Below the pieces are notes generated by a model, which made no database searches, had not been told where the DNA came from, and worked only from the letters and a program-made list of their open reading frames with translations. From positions 1 through 48,103 of the forward strand of contig CALXOH010000028.1 of assembly GCA_944389975.1 (NCBI GenBank): a stretch of 48,103 bases of DNA, written 5' to 3'. The translations under genes were made by a program, and so were the position numbers. The stretch is from an uncultured Spirochaetaceae bacterium (GTDB taxonomy: Bacteria > Spirochaetota > Spirochaetia > Sphaerochaetales > Sphaerochaetaceae). Shown here one piece after another: positions 17,007 through 24,685 of this stretch; within the stretch, counting starts at the first letter, position 1; each line of letters begins with the position of its first letter.

Positions 17007-17984
17007 ATGAAAGGGGAAAGGATTGCACAGCTTGAACTACTTCTAAGAAGCCACCCGGAAGGGCTCAGAAGGGCTGAAATCGCCCGTAAGCTGGGCCTTC
17101 ATAGATCCACCATATCGCGTTACGTCGACGAGCTTTCAAAAAACGAGGACCTTACAGAGAAAGACGGATTGCTCATCCTGGGATCTACGGATGTCGACGT
17201 GGAGAAGGAAGACCTCAGCATCTACGAATCGATTGCATTCAACATGAGTGCGGAAGCGCTTATGAAGAACCTCGAGATCCAGAACCCGCACCTTGCATCG
17301 GGACTGAGGAAGATTGCAAGCAACATGCGCTCCTATGCGCCGAAAGTGAGCGAGAACATCATCACGATAGCGGACAAGATCGATAAATCGGTCGAGAAGA
17401 ACAGGAACGCAACCCAAGCATACAACAAGATACTTGAAGTGATGATCGACTGCTGGGTCTCGGGGCACATAGCGCGGATCTGGGCACTTATGAAAGAGCG
17501 GGAGGAGGAAATCGAGATCGCACCCTACTTCATCGGCTACAAGGAAGAGCTCGGCGGAAGAAACCCGATAACCGTCACGGGGCGCCTCAGACACACGAAG
17601 AACATCGTCACGATCCCTTTGAGCCAGATAAGGAACGCAGTGATGCTCGACGAGACATACACGATCCCGGACAACCTCAAACCCTTCAGGAGAAACGACG
17701 ATGAGAAAGCGATCGACCCGGTGGATATGATACCGCTCCGCCTACACGTGAAAGAGCGATCGGCATTGAACAGCCTTGCCGACGTAATCCACGGAGAGAT
17801 GGCCATCGACAGGGAAAGCGACGGCTCATACGTATGCTCGTTCGAGGCAGAAAACTCGATTGAACTCACTTTGCGTCTCATCCAAAGCGGCAAAAGCGTC
17901 GAAATACTCGCCCCCGAATCTTATCGAAAAAAATTTGTCAAGTACCTGAAAGATATACTTTCGACGTATGAAAGTAACTGTTGA
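17007..17984 (+). CDS. HTH-WYL domain transcriptional regulator
   Basis: The 325-residue protein has an N-terminal helix-turn-helix (LRRAEIARKLGLHRSTISRYVDEL, about 19-42), a helical linker (about 70-155) and a WYL-like sensor domain in which IAPYFIGYKEELGGRNPITVTGRLRHTKNIVTIPLSQIRNAVMLDETY follows the usual order of short strands, with a C-terminal WCX-like extension (ELTLRLIQSGKSVEILAPESYRKKFVKYL). WYL regulators sense nucleic acids or nucleotides and often control DNA-damage or defence genes, but no such gene adjoins here. The linker is longer than in common YafY-type members. The ligand and targets are unknown. Confidence 0.75.
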   Translation: MKGERIAQLELLLRSHPEGLRRAEIARKLGLHRSTISRYVDELSKNEDLTEKDGLLILGSTDVDVEKEDLSIYESIAFNMSAEALMKNLEIQNPHLASGLRKIASNMRSYAPKVSENIITIADKIDKSVEKNRNATQAYNKILEVMIDCWVSGHIARIWALMKEREEEIEIAPYFIGYKEELGGRNPITVTGRLRHTKNIVTIPLSQIRNAVMLDETYTIPDNLKPFRRNDDEKAIDPVDMIPLRLHVKERSALNSLADVIHGEMAIDRESDGSYVCSFEAENSIELTLRLIQSGKSVEILAPESYRKKFVKYLKDILSTYESNC

Positions 17985-18012
17985 AAGCTTGAAAATAAAG
18001 GCTGTTTTGAGG

Positions 18013-18049
18013 GTTTTAAATATTTAAAACTTTCTCTATTAAATATTTA
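18013..18049. repeat. 18-bp perfect palindrome and a second copy of its core
   Basis: GTTTTAAATATTTAAAAC (18013-18030) is its own reverse complement. Its core TTAAATATTTA recurs at 18039-18049, offset by 23 bp. TTTCTCTATT follows the palindrome on the plus strand. It could be an AT-only terminator for the WYL gene or a protein-binding site. Confidence 0.4.
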
Positions 18050-18175
18050 TTTCTTTCATCTTTTTCCTTATCTTATCGAGAAAAAGAAAAAATTCTGCAT
18101 CAATATCCATTGCTTATTTCAAATCTTCGCATTAACATTATGGTTGTGGATGGAAAATTCCACACCCCCTTTGCT

Positions 18176-18198
18176 GAGCTACCTCTTTCAGGTAGCTC
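18176..18198. other. Perfect 9-bp hairpin
   Basis: GAGCTACCT (18176-18184) and AGGTAGCTC (18190-18198) flank a 5-nt loop. There is no T-run on the plus-strand side and only a weak context on the other. It may end the minus-strand glycosylase operon, or be part of a small structured RNA. Confidence 0.4.
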
Positions 18199-18371
18199 TC
18201 TTACTACATCCGACGACGTCGATTGCAAGTACTTTTGATTTACATAATGTTGCATTCTCCGCTTGATTCAAAAAACTCTTTCCCGTCGGAATACCAAACA
18301 GGCAGAAGACATCCCATACCAGAATGTGAGAAATTGTGATTACAGATTAATATCCCAAAATAGCCGGATTA

Positions 18372-18857
18372 TCACGTCAAACCGGGACGGATTACACTCC
18401 ATACCGAATACAAACGATCGATATTCCAACTTGCATTCCGTGCACTCGTGGAAGGAAGTGCGACAGCCTCGACATGTGTCTTCGGATAGATGAGTTTCCT
18501 ATATAGCGAACTTGCCTTTCCCCCGTTTGTATATATCCTTTCGATCTTCGATCGTGAAAGGATCGAGGATATGTCATTGGGCTTGACCTCCCTGATTGTG
18601 CTGTCATCGGAGCCCTCGATCTCGCACGACCTGATCACATCCCAAAGCGCAATCGAATGGGAGGATAGGAACGCTTTCCTTCCCTCTACGTCTGAAGGAA
18701 CATCTTCGGAGAAGATCATCCCCAGCAGAGGCCAGAACCTATTTTGCTTGTTGCCGTAGAAAAACCCCATCGCACGCGAATCAGGAGAAGGGAATGAACC
18801 TAGTATCAAAACGCGGGATGATGATGTGAAGAATGGATCTATCGAATGTATGAGCAT
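18372..18857 (-). CDS. DNA-deoxyinosine (hypoxanthine) glycosylase, UDG superfamily family 6
   Basis: The 161-residue protein has the signature of family 6 uracil-DNA-glycosylase relatives: LILGSFPSPDSR with the substrate-pocket loop (about 18-29), GFFYGNKQNRFWPLLG (31-46), IALWDVIRSCEIEGSDDSTI, and the helix-capping ALPSTSARNASW near residues 132-144. Family 6 enzymes remove hypoxanthine formed by adenine deamination, with little uracil activity. It starts three bases after the patatin gene ends, with AAGGGATG upstream, so it is the last gene of a membrane protein-patatin-glycosylase unit. Confidence 0.85.
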   Translation of the reverse strand: MLIHSIDPFFTSSSRVLILGSFPSPDSRAMGFFYGNKQNRFWPLLGMIFSEDVPSDVEGRKAFLSSHSIALWDVIRSCEIEGSDDSTIREVKPNDISSILSRSKIERIYTNGGKASSLYRKLIYPKTHVEAVALPSTSARNASWNIDRLYSVWSVIRPGLT

Positions 18858-18860
18858 GAT

Positions 18861-19703
18861 TCATCCCTTCAGGAAAGATGCCACAAGCGGACCTTTCTCA
18901 TACCCGGCTTCGTAAAGCTTCATTATGTTTTCAACTTTGAATTTCGTGGTGGTGATACCTTCGGTAGTCTCCGGATATACGCATAAGAGCTTTCCCTCCT
19001 TCTCGTACTCCGCCATTCCGTCTATTTCGCTGTTGTACACATCAGCGCGCATCGAAAGCGCTTTTGCAGACTCAGGGTAGCTTCTTTTCAATATCCAGGA
19101 AGGGAGAGCGTCCTTGCTCCTCTTTCTCGGAAGATGCCTGTTTCTTGTCAGCACTACAACCACTTTGTCCATGCCATCTTCAAACGCCCTCTTATAAGGT
19201 ATCGGATCGGACAGCCCTCCGTCGAAGTACGGCGTTCCCTCGAAAACCGTCGGCTTGTTCAGCACAGGAAGGGTCGCAGAAGCTTCAAGGATCCTCATGT
19301 CGTTGTCTTTGAGCGCACTTTTGGGAAAGTATTCGGCCTTCCCTGTAAGCGCGTTCGTAGCAACGTATTCAGCGTCTATGGGGCTTGAAAAGAACGTATC
19401 GAAATCAAAGGGATCCTCGCATCCCCTGTTTGAAAGCGTCCTGTAGATGTAGGAAAGATTCAGAAACGAGCCTTCCTTTATAAAATGCGAAAGCCCCATG
19501 TACTCCTTCCGCTTCGGATAGATCGTATAATAGCGGAGCGTACGCCCCCTCTGCCTTGAGATGTATGTGACGAGGTTCGATGCCCCCGCTGATATCCCGT
19601 AGGCTTTCGTAATCATGATCCGGTTGTCCAACAAATAGTCGTAAAGACCCGAGCTGAACGCACACTTCATCCCGCCCCCGACGTCAACAATTCCCTTTTT
19701 CAT
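18861..19703 (-). CDS. Patatin-like phospholipase
   Basis: This is a serine acyl-hydrolase of 280 residues. It has the glycine-rich oxyanion loop GIVDVGGGMKCAF at the N-terminus, the nucleophile elbow GISAGAS (about 38-44) and the catalytic dyad Asp in FDGGLSDPIP (about 163-172). The overall pattern resembles YjjU-like bacterial patatins. There is no signal peptide, so a cytoplasmic location or effector role is expected; lipid substrates are unknown. The ATG at 19703 overlaps the upstream TGA (TGATG); a GTG three bases earlier is possible but less likely. Confidence 0.88.
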   Translation of the reverse strand: MKKGIVDVGGGMKCAFSSGLYDYLLDNRIMITKAYGISAGASNLVTYISRQRGRTLRYYTIYPKRKEYMGLSHFIKEGSFLNLSYIYRTLSNRGCEDPFDFDTFFSSPIDAEYVATNALTGKAEYFPKSALKDNDMRILEASATLPVLNKPTVFEGTPYFDGGLSDPIPYKRAFEDGMDKVVVVLTRNRHLPRKRSKDALPSWILKRSYPESAKALSMRADVYNSEIDGMAEYEKEGKLLCVYPETTEGITTTKFKVENIMKLYEAGYEKGPLVASFLKG

Positions 19704-20647
19704 CACTTGCCCCCGAAAAGCGGCCTGAAATATTCCTTCACCTTTGAAGAGAATTCATTCCCGTCATCCTCATCAAGTGAGAATGCAAAAATTTCCAGTG
19801 CTTCCTTTGCATCACATGCCTTCCCTTCCCTGATCAAAGCGATCAGAAAGGACGCAAGCACAGGATGGGCATAGCGCTCTGGAATCAAAAATTCCCCATC
19901 GTACTTTGAAATGTATCCCCTGATTTCAGAAACGGTCTCTGCATATGCCCTCCGAAGCTCCCTTCTTCTGTTGTTCCTCGAAGGAAGAACAGTGTACGAA
20001 AGCGAGAGATATACCAGTACAAGACCGATCAAAAGCGTAAGCACGTCGTTCCCGGAATACGCGGAGATAAGAGAAGTGAAAGAGATTGCCGACAAGACGA
20101 TGCCGATTGCAAAAACCAAAAAATAGAGGTACCTCATTCTCTCCTTCTTATTCAGAAGACTTGCAAGCGAGACGCGTAGGGAGAAGATGAGCGGGTTTTC
20201 CTCCATGTACGCCCTTTCGCGCTTCAATTCGCTTTCGCATTCCGAGGCACCATCCTCAAGGCGCCTCAAAGCTTTCCTGTCCCATTCATGACGAAGCTTC
20301 AGATAAAGTTTCTCATCCCTTTCCGAAATCGTCTTTATCTCGGGAAAACAGGATGCGACATAAGAGAGAGCAATGTCACACTCCTCTTTCTCGTCCATTG
20401 CAATCGAACGCACAATACCTTCGTCGTACGTTACTTCCAATTGTCTGTCCTTCCCGTCGATCACGCCCTCGATGCGCGATATCGATGAGTACGGGATATA
20501 GAATTTGTTTCTTCTCGAGGGAGTTCCGAAATAAAGCGCCCTCTTTCCAAGGGAAACGTTTCCACACCTGAAACTTCCCTTCAAGTCATCCTCAAGTACT
20601 TCTTCCTCGAACATCTCCCTGCTTACTGGAGTCGGCTTGAAAAACAT
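19703..20647 (-). CDS. Membrane protein of unknown function with a PH-like N-terminal domain
   Basis: The 314-residue protein is not recognised. The N-terminal half is soluble and looks like a beta-rich PH/GRAM-type domain (GSFRCGNVSLGKRALYFGTPSRRNKFYIPYSSISRIEGV). A charged helical stretch follows at about 110-160. Two hydrophobic helices lie at about 170-193 (YLYFLVFAIGIVLSAISF) and 200-220 (VLTLLIGLVLVYLSLSY), then a soluble helical tail. The ATG at 20647 has AGAGGAGGT five bases upstream; an in-frame start twelve codons earlier is rejected. It is coupled to the patatin gene by a one-base overlap. A role in binding or sensing membrane lipid is a guess from this pairing. Confidence 0.7.
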   Translation of the reverse strand: MFFKPTPVSREMFEEEVLEDDLKGSFRCGNVSLGKRALYFGTPSRRNKFYIPYSSISRIEGVIDGKDRQLEVTYDEGIVRSIAMDEKEECDIALSYVASCFPEIKTISERDEKLYLKLRHEWDRKALRRLEDGASECESELKRERAYMEENPLIFSLRVSLASLLNKKERMRYLYFLVFAIGIVLSAISFTSLISAYSGNDVLTLLIGLVLVYLSLSYTVLPSRNNRRRELRRAYAETVSEIRGYISKYDGEFLIPERYAHPVLASFLIALIREGKACDAKEALEIFAFSLDEDDGNEFSSKVKEYFRPLFGGK

Positions 20648-20706
20648 CTCAACCTCCTCTAGAGAAGATAAGGAAAAATTCAAAAGAAAGGAAGTGGAGA
20701 CAGAAA

Positions 20707-20732
20707 GAAGGCCACAAATCGATGTGGCCTTC
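20707..20732 (-). terminator. nifJ terminator
   Basis: GAAGGCCACA (20707-20716) pairs perfectly over ten bases with TGTGGCCTTC (20723-20732), with a 6-nt loop. Read leftwards it is followed by TTTCTGTCT. It lies about 50 bp after the nifJ stop. Confidence 0.7.
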
Positions 20733-20783
20733 TCCAGTAATGGCTATGACGTTGTCACCAAGCCATGTATGTTTAAAGTGAGA

Positions 20784-23700
20784 TCAAAGGATCTCGCCGA
20801 GTACCTCTCCGCACTTCTCGTAGAATGCGAGACGTTCCTTTGCATCCTCAGCAGCCTTCTTGAAGAGCTCGTCTGCGTGTGCAGGGTTCGTCTTGTAAAG
20901 AGATGCGTACCTGACTTCTCCCTTGATGAATGCTTCGTAATCTCCAGTTGCCGGCTTGGTCTCCCAAACGAACCTCTTTCCTTCCGGAAGCATCGGGTTG
21001 AAGTGATAGAGCGGCCAGTAACCTGCTTCGACTGCCTTCTTGGCCTCAACCTGCGAATAGCGCATGTTGATTCCGTGGTTGATACACGGTGCGTAGCAGA
21101 ATACGATGGACGGTCCCTTGTAGGCGACTGCCTCCTGGAGGCACTTCTGAGCCTGAAGCCTGTTGTATCCGAGTGCACAGGATGCTACATATGCGTGGCC
21201 GTAACTCATGCACATGAATCCCATGTTCTTCTTTCCAACCTGCTTACCAGCGTTTGCGAACTTCGCAACTGCTGCCATAGGCGTGCTCTTGGAAGCCTGT
21301 CCGCCGGTGTTGGAGTAAACCTCCGTATCGAGTACGAGGATCGTTACGTTCTTGCCGGAAGCAACAACGTGGTCGACGCCACCGTATCCGATATCGTATG
21401 CCCATCCGTCACCACCGATGATGAGAACAGCCTTGTCGGTGAAGTAATCCTGGAGTTCGATGACTTTCTCCAAGAGTTCCTTGTTTGCATCCGTCGCCTT
21501 CTCGTTCTTGAGAACTGCCTGGACTTCCTTCTGGGCCTGGATGCCCTCTTCTCCGTCGTTGTCCCAGAGCGAGTAGCACTTCTCGATCGCTGCCTTGAGC
21601 TCTGCCGAGCATCCTGCCTCGATGAGTGCGTCACACTTGATCTTCAACAGGTTCCTGTTGGAATCGACTGCAAGGCGCATTCCAAGGCCGTACTCTGCGT
21701 TGTCCTCAAAGAGTGAGTTGCCCCATGCCGGTCCTCTGCCGTCAGATGCCCTCTTGGTGTAAGGGATCGTCGGGAAGGTTCCGCTGTAGATTGAAGAACA
21801 ACCTGTTGCGTTTGCAATGATCGCCCTCTCTCCGCAGATCTGGCTGAGAAGCTTTACGTACGGGGTTTCGCCACAGCCTGCGCATGCACCGCTGAACTCG
21901 AAAAGCGGCTGCTTGAACTGCAAGCCCTTCACTGTGTTCATGTTCAGTCCATCGAGGTTGTCGTATGTGAGGCTCTCGAAGTATTCGCTTCTCTTGGTCT
22001 CCCCGTTATCCCTCTCAGTCTGGAGCGGGCTGAAGGAGAGTGCCTTCTCCTTTGCAGGACAAGCTTCGATACATACTCCACATCCCTGGCAATCCTCAGG
22101 ATATACCTGGATCCTGAACTGGAGATCCTTGTCGTTCTTGGTGTTACTCTTGATCGTTACGAATCCCTCAGGTGCCTTCTCGAGGTCTGCAGGAAGAATC
22201 TGCTTTGCCCTGATTGCAGCGTGCGGGCAGGACTGTACGCACTGGTTGCACTGGATACACTTCGTGCTGTCCCAGTGAGGAATGAATGCAGCGACTCCCC
22301 TCTTCTCGAGCTTTGCAGTTCCAGTCGGAAGAGTTCCGTCGAAGGACATGTGGGAAACCGGAATGTTGTCGCCGAGGCGGTGCATTACAGGTTCGATGAT
22401 GTTCTTCGTGAATTCATCCGCATCGTCGCTGATAAGCCTCTTCGGCTCATAGCTCTTGGTGATCTTCTCAGGAACCTTGACCTCTACGAGGGCAGCGCTT
22501 GCAGCGTCTACCGCGGCCCAGTTCTTGTTGACGACATCCTCGCCCTTCTTGAGGAAAGTCTTCTTGATGTACTTCTTGATCAATTCGATCGCTTCATCCT
22601 CGGGAAGGATGCGGCTGATCTTGAAGAACGCAGCCTGCATGACCGTGTTGATCCTTGTGCCGAGTCCGACCTTCTCGCTGATTGCAAGAGCGTTGATGTT
22701 GTAGAAGTGGATGTGCTTGTTGATGATCTGCTCCTGCTCCTTCCTTGTAAGGTGCTCGAACACTTCGTCCGAAGGAATCTGGGAATTCAGGAGGAACACG
22801 CCGCCATCCTTGAGTGCCGAGAGCATGTCGTACCTGCCGATGTATGCAGGGTTGTGGCATGCTACGAAGTCAGCGTGGTCGATCAGCCATGGCATGTCGA
22901 GTTTGCCCTTGCCGAAGCGGAGGTGCGAAATCGTAACGCCGCCGGACTTCTTGGAGTCGTAAGCGAAGTATGCCTGTGCGTTCTGATCGGTGTTGTCTCC
23001 GATGATCTTGATCGAGTTCTTGTTTGCGCCGACAGTTCCGTCAGAGCCGAGGCCCCAGAACATGCAGGAAACAACGCCCGCCGGAGTTACGTCGATGGGA
23101 GCGCCCACAGGAATGGACCTGTGCGTGACGTCATCCTCGATTCCGACTGTAAATCCATGGAAGGAATCATCCTTTGCGAGGAAGTCGAATACTGCCTTTG
23201 CGTGGGTCGGAGTGAAATCCTTGCTCGAAAGTCCGTACCTTCCGCCGATTACCTTGATTCCAGTCCTCTTCATCAAGTCGAGTGCTGCCACTACATCGAG
23301 ATACAAAGGCTCGCCAAGGCTTCCAGGCTCCTTTGTCCTGTCGAGTACTGCAATCCTCTTCACGCTCTCAGGAAGTGCTGCTACGAGGTGCTCTGCGCTG
23401 AACGGGCGGTAAAGCCTTACTTTCACGAGTCCGACGTGTCCACCCTTCTTGTTGATGTAGTCGACAACCCATTCGAATGTGTCGGCTGCAGATCCCATTA
23501 CGATCACAACATCAGTTGCGTTCGGATCTCCGACATAGTCGAAGAGGTGGTACTGCCTGCCTGTGATTCCAGCAACCTTGTCCATGTACTTCTGGACGAT
23601 AGCAGGGAGTGCATCGTAGTACTTGTTTACAGTCTCCCTTCCCTGGAAGTATACGTCTTCGTTCTGAGCTGCAACCTTCGTCATCGGGTGCTCAGGACGC

Positions 23701-24326
23701 TGTGCGCGTGAGCGGAAGCGTTCGATGTACTTCTCGTCGACGAGCTTCCTGATGTCGTCGTAGCTGATCTCCTCGACCTTCTGGATCTCGTGGCTTGTCC
23801 TGAATCCGTCGAAGAAGTTGAGGAATGGGACCTGCGCCTCCAACGTTGCAAGGTGTGCAACGAGAGCGATGTCCATCGTCTCCTGGATGCTTGATGCACA
23901 AGTCATTGCAAATCCAGTGTTCCTACATGCCATTACGTCCGAGTGGTCGCCGAAGATCGACAAAGACTGGGCGGCAAGGCTTCTTGCAGAGACATGGAAT
24001 ACCGTAGGAATCATCTCACCTGCGATCTTGTGCATGTTCGGGATCATGAGCAGAAGGCCCTGAGATGCCGTGAACGTCGTCGTGAGTGCACCTGCGGCAA
24101 GTGCGCCATGGACAGCACCTGCGGCACCTGCCTCGGACTGCATCTCCATGATGTCTACTTTCTTGCCCCAAAGATTCTCGCGACCTGTGCTTGACCACTG
24201 CTCAGCATACTCACCCATCGGAGATGAAGGCGTGATCGGGTAGATGGCGGCAACATCGCTGAATGCGTATGCTATATGCGCGGCAGCGGTATTACCGTCA
24301 ATTGTGACCATTTTCTTTTCAGCCAT
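20784..24326 (-). CDS. nifJ: Pyruvate:ferredoxin (flavodoxin) oxidoreductase
   Basis: This homodimeric PFOR of 1180 residues oxidises pyruvate with CoA to acetyl-CoA and CO2, reducing ferredoxin. Domains run in the expected order: the N-terminal pyruvate-binding domain (AYPITPSSPMGEYA-like segment at about 28-42), domain II, the linker, two [4Fe-4S] ferredoxin motifs (CIQCNQCVQSCP near 690 and CQGCGVCIEACP near 744), the proximal-cluster GACAGCGETPY near 810, and the TPP/Mg motif GDGWAYDIGYGG near 970. The length is typical (about 1170-1200). The start is preceded by AGGAG and a leader palindrome. It is a key enzyme of fermentation and marks an anaerobic lifestyle. Confidence 0.97.
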   Translation of the reverse strand: MAEKKMVTIDGNTAAAHIAYAFSDVAAIYPITPSSPMGEYAEQWSSTGRENLWGKKVDIMEMQSEAGAAGAVHGALAAGALTTTFTASQGLLLMIPNMHKIAGEMIPTVFHVSARSLAAQSLSIFGDHSDVMACRNTGFAMTCASSIQETMDIALVAHLATLEAQVPFLNFFDGFRTSHEIQKVEEISYDDIRKLVDEKYIERFRSRAQRPEHPMTKVAAQNEDVYFQGRETVNKYYDALPAIVQKYMDKVAGITGRQYHLFDYVGDPNATDVVIVMGSAADTFEWVVDYINKKGGHVGLVKVRLYRPFSAEHLVAALPESVKRIAVLDRTKEPGSLGEPLYLDVVAALDLMKRTGIKVIGGRYGLSSKDFTPTHAKAVFDFLAKDDSFHGFTVGIEDDVTHRSIPVGAPIDVTPAGVVSCMFWGLGSDGTVGANKNSIKIIGDNTDQNAQAYFAYDSKKSGGVTISHLRFGKGKLDMPWLIDHADFVACHNPAYIGRYDMLSALKDGGVFLLNSQIPSDEVFEHLTRKEQEQIINKHIHFYNINALAISEKVGLGTRINTVMQAAFFKISRILPEDEAIELIKKYIKKTFLKKGEDVVNKNWAAVDAASAALVEVKVPEKITKSYEPKRLISDDADEFTKNIIEPVMHRLGDNIPVSHMSFDGTLPTGTAKLEKRGVAAFIPHWDSTKCIQCNQCVQSCPHAAIRAKQILPADLEKAPEGFVTIKSNTKNDKDLQFRIQVYPEDCQGCGVCIEACPAKEKALSFSPLQTERDNGETKRSEYFESLTYDNLDGLNMNTVKGLQFKQPLFEFSGACAGCGETPYVKLLSQICGERAIIANATGCSSIYSGTFPTIPYTKRASDGRGPAWGNSLFEDNAEYGLGMRLAVDSNRNLLKIKCDALIEAGCSAELKAAIEKCYSLWDNDGEEGIQAQKEVQAVLKNEKATDANKELLEKVIELQDYFTDKAVLIIGGDGWAYDIGYGGVDHVVASGKNVTILVLDTEVYSNTGGQASKSTPMAAVAKFANAGKQVGKKNMGFMCMSYGHAYVASCALGYNRLQAQKCLQEAVAYKGPSIVFCYAPCINHGINMRYSQVEAKKAVEAGYWPLYHFNPMLPEGKRFVWETKPATGDYEAFIKGEVRYASLYKTNPAHADELFKKAAEDAKERLAFYEKCGEVLGEIL

Positions 24327-24352
24327 TTCCAGTTACGCTCCTAATATTTTTG

Positions 24353-24370
24353 ACACGGAATTACCCGTGT
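24353..24370. promoter_or_regulatory. Inverted repeat in the nifJ leader
   Basis: ACACGG (24353-24358) and CCGTGT (24365-24370) form a 6-bp inverted repeat with a 6-nt centre, 27 bp upstream of the nifJ start. The same bases could be an operator in DNA or a hairpin in the 5' leader. The sequence does not match the Rex consensus. Confidence 0.35.
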
Positions 24371-24426
24371 AAGGTTTTGAATTGGTAATAGAATATACCA
24401 TCGATGTGAACTTTTAAAGGGCAGAT

Positions 24427-24441
24427 GGGGCTAAATGCCCC
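24427..24441 (-). terminator. Hairpin overlapping the stop codon of the small HTH gene
   Basis: GGGGC (24427-24431) and GCCCC (24437-24441) flank a 5-nt loop containing the TAG stop. Read leftwards the context is CTGCCCTTTAAAAG, a weak U-run. It could partly end the gdhA transcript before nifJ. Confidence 0.35.
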
Positions 24442-24661
24442 CACCTGCTTCCTTATAGATGTCCCTGTTCCAGGGACGACCGGATTTCCCTTTCCGGTAT
24501 TGAAGCCAAAGATAGGTCTCTTCGTCGACGCGATATCGGCCGTTTTTCTTCTTCAGCCCTTTCTTTTTGAGCTTTGCAGCCACCGACGCGACGGACACAC
24601 CCATCTCATCTGCGACATCCCGTACTGTACGGAATCCCTTTTCTTCCCCCTTTGCTGTCAT
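24431..24661 (-). CDS. Small helix-turn-helix protein of unknown function
   Basis: The 76-residue basic protein has a MerR/excisionase-like helix-turn-helix (RTVRDVADEMGVSVASVAAKLKKKGLKKKNGRYRVDEETYLWL at about 11-53) and a short Lys/Arg-rich tail. There is no ligand domain. It begins 24 bp after gdhA ends, with GGGGG before the ATG, so it is probably co-transcribed with gdhA and lies just before nifJ. A local regulator of carbon/nitrogen genes is possible but unproven. Confidence 0.7.
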   Translation of the reverse strand: MTAKGEEKGFRTVRDVADEMGVSVASVAAKLKKKGLKKKNGRYRVDEETYLWLQYRKGKSGRPWNRDIYKEAGGGI

Positions 24662-24685
24662 TTATCCCCCTATGCTTCGTCAGTA

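Larger units (their letters stand above)
17985..18371. other. Non-coding region between convergent genes
   Basis: This lies between the WYL regulator and the glycosylase gene, which end towards each other. The left part is very AT-rich and holds an 18-bp perfect palindrome (18013-18030). A 9-bp perfect hairpin sits at 18176-18198. The remainder shows no gene, tRNA or repeat. Confidence 0.6.

Noticed and set aside
20637-21716. 359-codon frame opposite nifJ
   Set aside because: It is fully antisense to conserved PFOR motifs; long shadow frames are common opposite this gene's codon bias.
22221-23711. 496-codon frame opposite nifJ
   Set aside because: Antisense shadow; rich in Val/Leu/Cys, with no recognisable domain or start signal.
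24353-24370. Rex redox-repressor site before nifJ
   Set aside because: The sequence does not match TTGTGAA-N4-TTCACAA.
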